DNA from: CBDVAK01 sp965371945
GTDB taxonomy: Bacteria; Pseudomonadota; Gammaproteobacteria; Competibacterales; JAHEDQ01
Reading direction: 5' to 3'
Length of the DNA stretch: 8,621 bases
Assembly: GCA_965371945.1 (NCBI GenBank)
Contig: CBDVAK010000146.1
Location: 1 to 8,621 of the forward strand
A model generated the notes under the pieces. The model saw nothing but the letters and a program-made list of their open reading frames with translations. It did not search any database and was not told where the DNA came from. The position numbers and the translations under genes were made by a program. This document shows positions 6,839-8,621 of this stretch, in pieces. The number at the start of each line of letters is the position of its first letter. Position 1 is the first letter of the stretch.

Positions 6839-7948
6839 ATGACTCCCCGGCAGCGCTACCAACGCTCACTCGGTCACCCGGACATCAGCCACGATCCGGT
6901 CCAGGAACAGGCAATCGCTCTGCTTCAGGGGATCTACGAACAGCTGGTCGAGTCCGACCGTGGCGTCACCAAGACACAGAACCTGATGGAGAAGTTGCGC
7001 AGCAGCTTCCGCCCAAAACCGGTACCGAGGATGGTCAGGGGAGCCTATCTATGGGGTGGCGTGGGGCGCGGCAAGACCTGGTTGATGGACAACTTCCACG
7101 ACAGCCTGCCGTTCGAGCAACGGACGCGCATCCATTTCCACCGCTTCATGCGTGATATCCACGCCCAACTCAAAGCACTGCCACAACAACAAGACCCGCT
7201 TCGCGTCGTTGCCAACCGCATTGCTGACCGCGCCCGGGTGGTGTGTCTGGACGAGTTCTTCGTCCTCGATATCACCGATGCGATGTTGCTGGCGCGTTTG
7301 CTGGAACAGTTGTTCGTGCGCCGGGTCACCCTGGTCACCACTTCCAATATTCCGCCGGACCAGCTTTACAAAGATGGCTTGCAACGCGCGCGTTTCTTAC
7401 CCGCTATCGATCTGATCAATCGGCACATGCAGGTTTTTCACCTCGATGCCGGTACCGACTACAGACTGCGACAACTGCAAAGGGCGGAGATCTACCACAG
7501 TCCCCTCGACCAGGCCGCGGAACAAAGCCTGCAAGCTACCTTCGCGCAAATCAGTCTGAACAGCGGCCGCGACCACGCTGCGCTCGAAATTGAAGGGCGT
7601 GACATTCCGACCCGCAAACTTGCCGAAGGTGTGGTGTGGTTCGACTTCCGGGCGATCTGCGATGGCCCCAGGGGAACCGGAGACTACATAGAGATCGCGC
7701 GTTGCTATCACACCGTGCTGATCTCGGACGTACCGGTCATGAACCGCGATATGGAGGATGCGGCCCACCGGTTCCTGAACCTCGTCGACGAGTTCTACGA
7801 CCACAACGTGAAACTGATTGTCTCGGCGGCGGCTCCGGTCGAACAACTCTACCAGGGCCGCCGGTTGTCAAATGAGTATGCTCGCGTGCGCAGCCGGCTG
7901 CACGAGATGCAGTCCTACCAGTACCTGGCGCGCCAACATCTGCCATGA
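6839..7948 (+). CDS. zapE: Cell division protein ZapE (AFG1-family ATPase)
   Basis: P-loop AAA-type ATPase. In E. coli ZapE associates with FtsZ and is needed for division under heat, low oxygen or filamenting conditions; mitochondrial AFG1/LACE1 are relatives. From ATG 6839 it is 369 aa, against 375 in E. coli. It starts MTPRQRYQ, as is common in the family. Walker A GGVGRGKT is at residues 73-80, Walker B VVCLDEF at 134-140 followed by FVLDITDAMLL, and the sensor segment TTSNIPPDQLY at 167-177 precedes GLQRARFLPAID. The C-terminal DEFYDHNVKLIVSA and RLHEMQSYQYL blocks are also present. In-frame ATGs at 6809 and 6761 are alternatives; none of the three has a clear Shine-Dalgarno sequence, so the start is uncertain. 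Convergent with fabA; divergent from the fusion gene. Confidence 0.93.
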   Translation: MTPRQRYQRSLGHPDISHDPVQEQAIALLQGIYEQLVESDRGVTKTQNLMEKLRSSFRPKPVPRMVRGAYLWGGVGRGKTWLMDNFHDSLPFEQRTRIHFHRFMRDIHAQLKALPQQQDPLRVVANRIADRARVVCLDEFFVLDITDAMLLARLLEQLFVRRVTLVTTSNIPPDQLYKDGLQRARFLPAIDLINRHMQVFHLDAGTDYRLRQLQRAEIYHSPLDQAAEQSLQATFAQISLNSGRDHAALEIEGRDIPTRKLAEGVVWFDFRAICDGPRGTGDYIEIARCYHTVLISDVPVMNRDMEDAAHRFLNLVDEFYDHNVKLIVSAAAPVEQLYQGRRLSNEYARVRSRLHEMQSYQYLARQHLP

Positions 7949-7949
7949 C

Positions 7950-7975
7950 TATACCCACGGCATGCCGTGGGTATA
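7950..7975. terminator. Perfect 26-bp palindrome between convergent zapE and fabA
   Basis: TATACCCACGGCA (7950-7962) is followed immediately by its exact reverse complement (7963-7975). It begins one base after the zapE stop codon. As RNA it would form an 11-bp stem with a 4-nt GCAT loop on either strand. The bases after it on the plus strand are AAAACC and no T-run follows on either strand, so it departs from a standard intrinsic terminator. A 3'-end structure is the simplest reading; a protein-binding site is the alternative. Confidence 0.6.
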
Positions 7976-7983
7976 AAACCCAC
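7967..7983. other. Alternative hairpin competing with the zapE/fabA palindrome
   Basis: GTGGGT (7967-7972) also pairs with ACCCAC (7978-7983) around the loop ATAAA. It shares its 5' arm with the right half of the larger palindrome, so the two folds exclude one another. The larger stem should be more stable. Confidence 0.4.
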
Positions 7984-8012
7984 AGCACGCCGCTTTTGGT
8001 CTGGGCGCCGCC

Positions 8013-8528
8013 TCAGAAATTGTCAGTTCGGGTAAACAAACCGACCCGCAGATCCTCACCCTTGTAGATCTCGCGATCATCCACTAGCAGCGTGGCATCG
8101 GCGATTCCCATCACCAGGCGCCTCAACACGACGCGCTTCATATCGATACGGTAAGTGACCAGGGTGGCTTCCGGCAGCACCTGCCCGGTAAATTTGACCG
8201 CACCACAACCCAGTGCCCGACCGCGACCGGGACCGCCCGCCCAACCCAGGAAGAAACCGATCAATTGCCACATCGCGTCGAGACCCAGACATCCCGGCAT
8301 CACCGGGTCCGATTCGAAATGACAGCCGAAGAACCACAAATCCGGTTTGATGTCGAGCTCCGCCACAATCTGTCCCTTCCCATAAGGACCGCCGTCGTCA
8401 TTGATCCGGGAGATGCGGTCAAACATCAGCATGGGCGGAAGCGGCAACCTCGCATTGCCCTCACCAAACAATTCCCCGTGCGCACAGGCAAGCAAGTCCT
8501 CACGCGAATAGCTGTGCTTCCTTTCCAC
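8013..8528 (-). CDS. fabA: 3-hydroxydecanoyl-[acyl-carrier-protein] dehydratase/isomerase FabA
   Basis: Cytosolic hot-dog-fold enzyme that dehydrates 3-hydroxydecanoyl-ACP and isomerises trans-2- to cis-3-decenoyl-ACP, the entry step to unsaturated fatty acids. From GTG 8528 it is 171 aa (E. coli 172) and reads almost in register with E. coli: SYSREDLL, then DLWFFGCHFESDPVMPGCLGLDAMW with catalytic His70 and Asp84 at nearly the same numbers, then KFTGQVLP and VTYRI. The presence of the isomerase-type motif and the full E. coli-like length separates it from FabZ. GTG 8528 is preferred because GGAG lies 11 nt upstream and the length fits. The frame remains open to the window edge, with ATG 8567 and GTG 8582 as alternatives. 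No fabB follows; the next gene is convergent zapE. Confidence 0.95.
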   Translation of the reverse strand: MERKHSYSREDLLACAHGELFGEGNARLPLPPMLMFDRISRINDDGGPYGKGQIVAELDIKPDLWFFGCHFESDPVMPGCLGLDAMWQLIGFFLGWAGGPGRGRALGCGAVKFTGQVLPEATLVTYRIDMKRVVLRRLVMGIADATLLVDDREIYKGEDLRVGLFTRTDNF

Positions 8529-8539
8529 TGATCGGCAGA

Positions 8540-8543
8540 CTCC
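8540..8543 (-). promoter_or_regulatory. Ribosome binding site supporting the fabA GTG start
   Basis: GGAG on the minus strand is 11 nt upstream of GTG 8528, slightly long spacing but the best site in the region. ATG 8567 has only the GC-rich sequence GCCGCGGGTAT before it. Confidence 0.45.
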
Positions 8544-8621
8544 GTCGACGGCGAATGACAAGGCCATATACCCGCGGCACACCGGTTTTCGGCTTCCATC
8601 GCACGCGCCTTGACGCGGATG

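Noticed and set aside
8529..8621. FadR-like operator or fabA promoter (ACCGGTGTG and TATATG on the minus strand)
   Set aside because: The match to the FadR site is partial and no acceptable -35 lies upstream of TATATG, so neither is supported.
8555..8621. Plus-strand open frame from ATG 8555 running off the right edge
   Set aside because: No ribosome binding site, only 22 residues visible and no recognisable motif.

Overview
The window looks like ordinary chromosomal DNA from a moderately GC-rich gammaproteobacterium. The proteins read as full-length members of gammaproteobacterial families (HtpG, MoeB, NudE, CysQ, ZapE, FabA), and the nudE-cysQ pairing and ZapE family support that placement. 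A more exact assignment, such as Chromatiales or a relative, is a guess I cannot support from sequence alone. I see no phage, insertion sequence, CRISPR array, tRNA or rRNA.

Layout: htpG (minus) fills the left side. It is driven by an almost textbook heat-shock sigma-32 promoter in the divergent gap at 1986-2189. From the same gap a sigma-70-like promoter drives a plus-strand operon, moeB/thiF-like, nudE and cysQ, with nudE and cysQ overlapping by 4 nt. cysQ runs convergently into a large minus-strand gene for a fused protein: an N-terminal TVP38/DedA-type membrane domain joined to a flavin disulfide oxidoreductase. A 207-bp divergent gap (6632-6838), in which I see a strong ribosome binding site for the fusion gene but no convincing promoter, separates it from zapE (AFG1-type ATPase, plus). 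zapE is convergent with fabA (minus), and the 64-nt gap between them contains a perfect 26-bp palindrome. The last 93 nt (8529-8621) lie upstream of fabA; they are open in more than one frame and carry nothing I can assign.

How the genes relate: the moeB-nudE-cysQ operon is a set of adenylate-linked housekeeping functions (carboxyl adenylation for sulfur transfer, hydrolysis of ADP-containing nucleotides, removal of 3'-phosphoadenosine 5'-phosphate). HtpG and ZapE are stress- and division-related ATPases. FabA introduces the double bond for unsaturated fatty acids. No multi-gene novel system is evident. The items most worth a second look are the membrane-oxidoreductase fusion with its unusual active-site tail, the inverted repeat laid over the sigma-32 promoter, a diverged 63-bp repeat found just beyond the stop codons of two different minus-strand genes, and the zapE/fabA palindrome.
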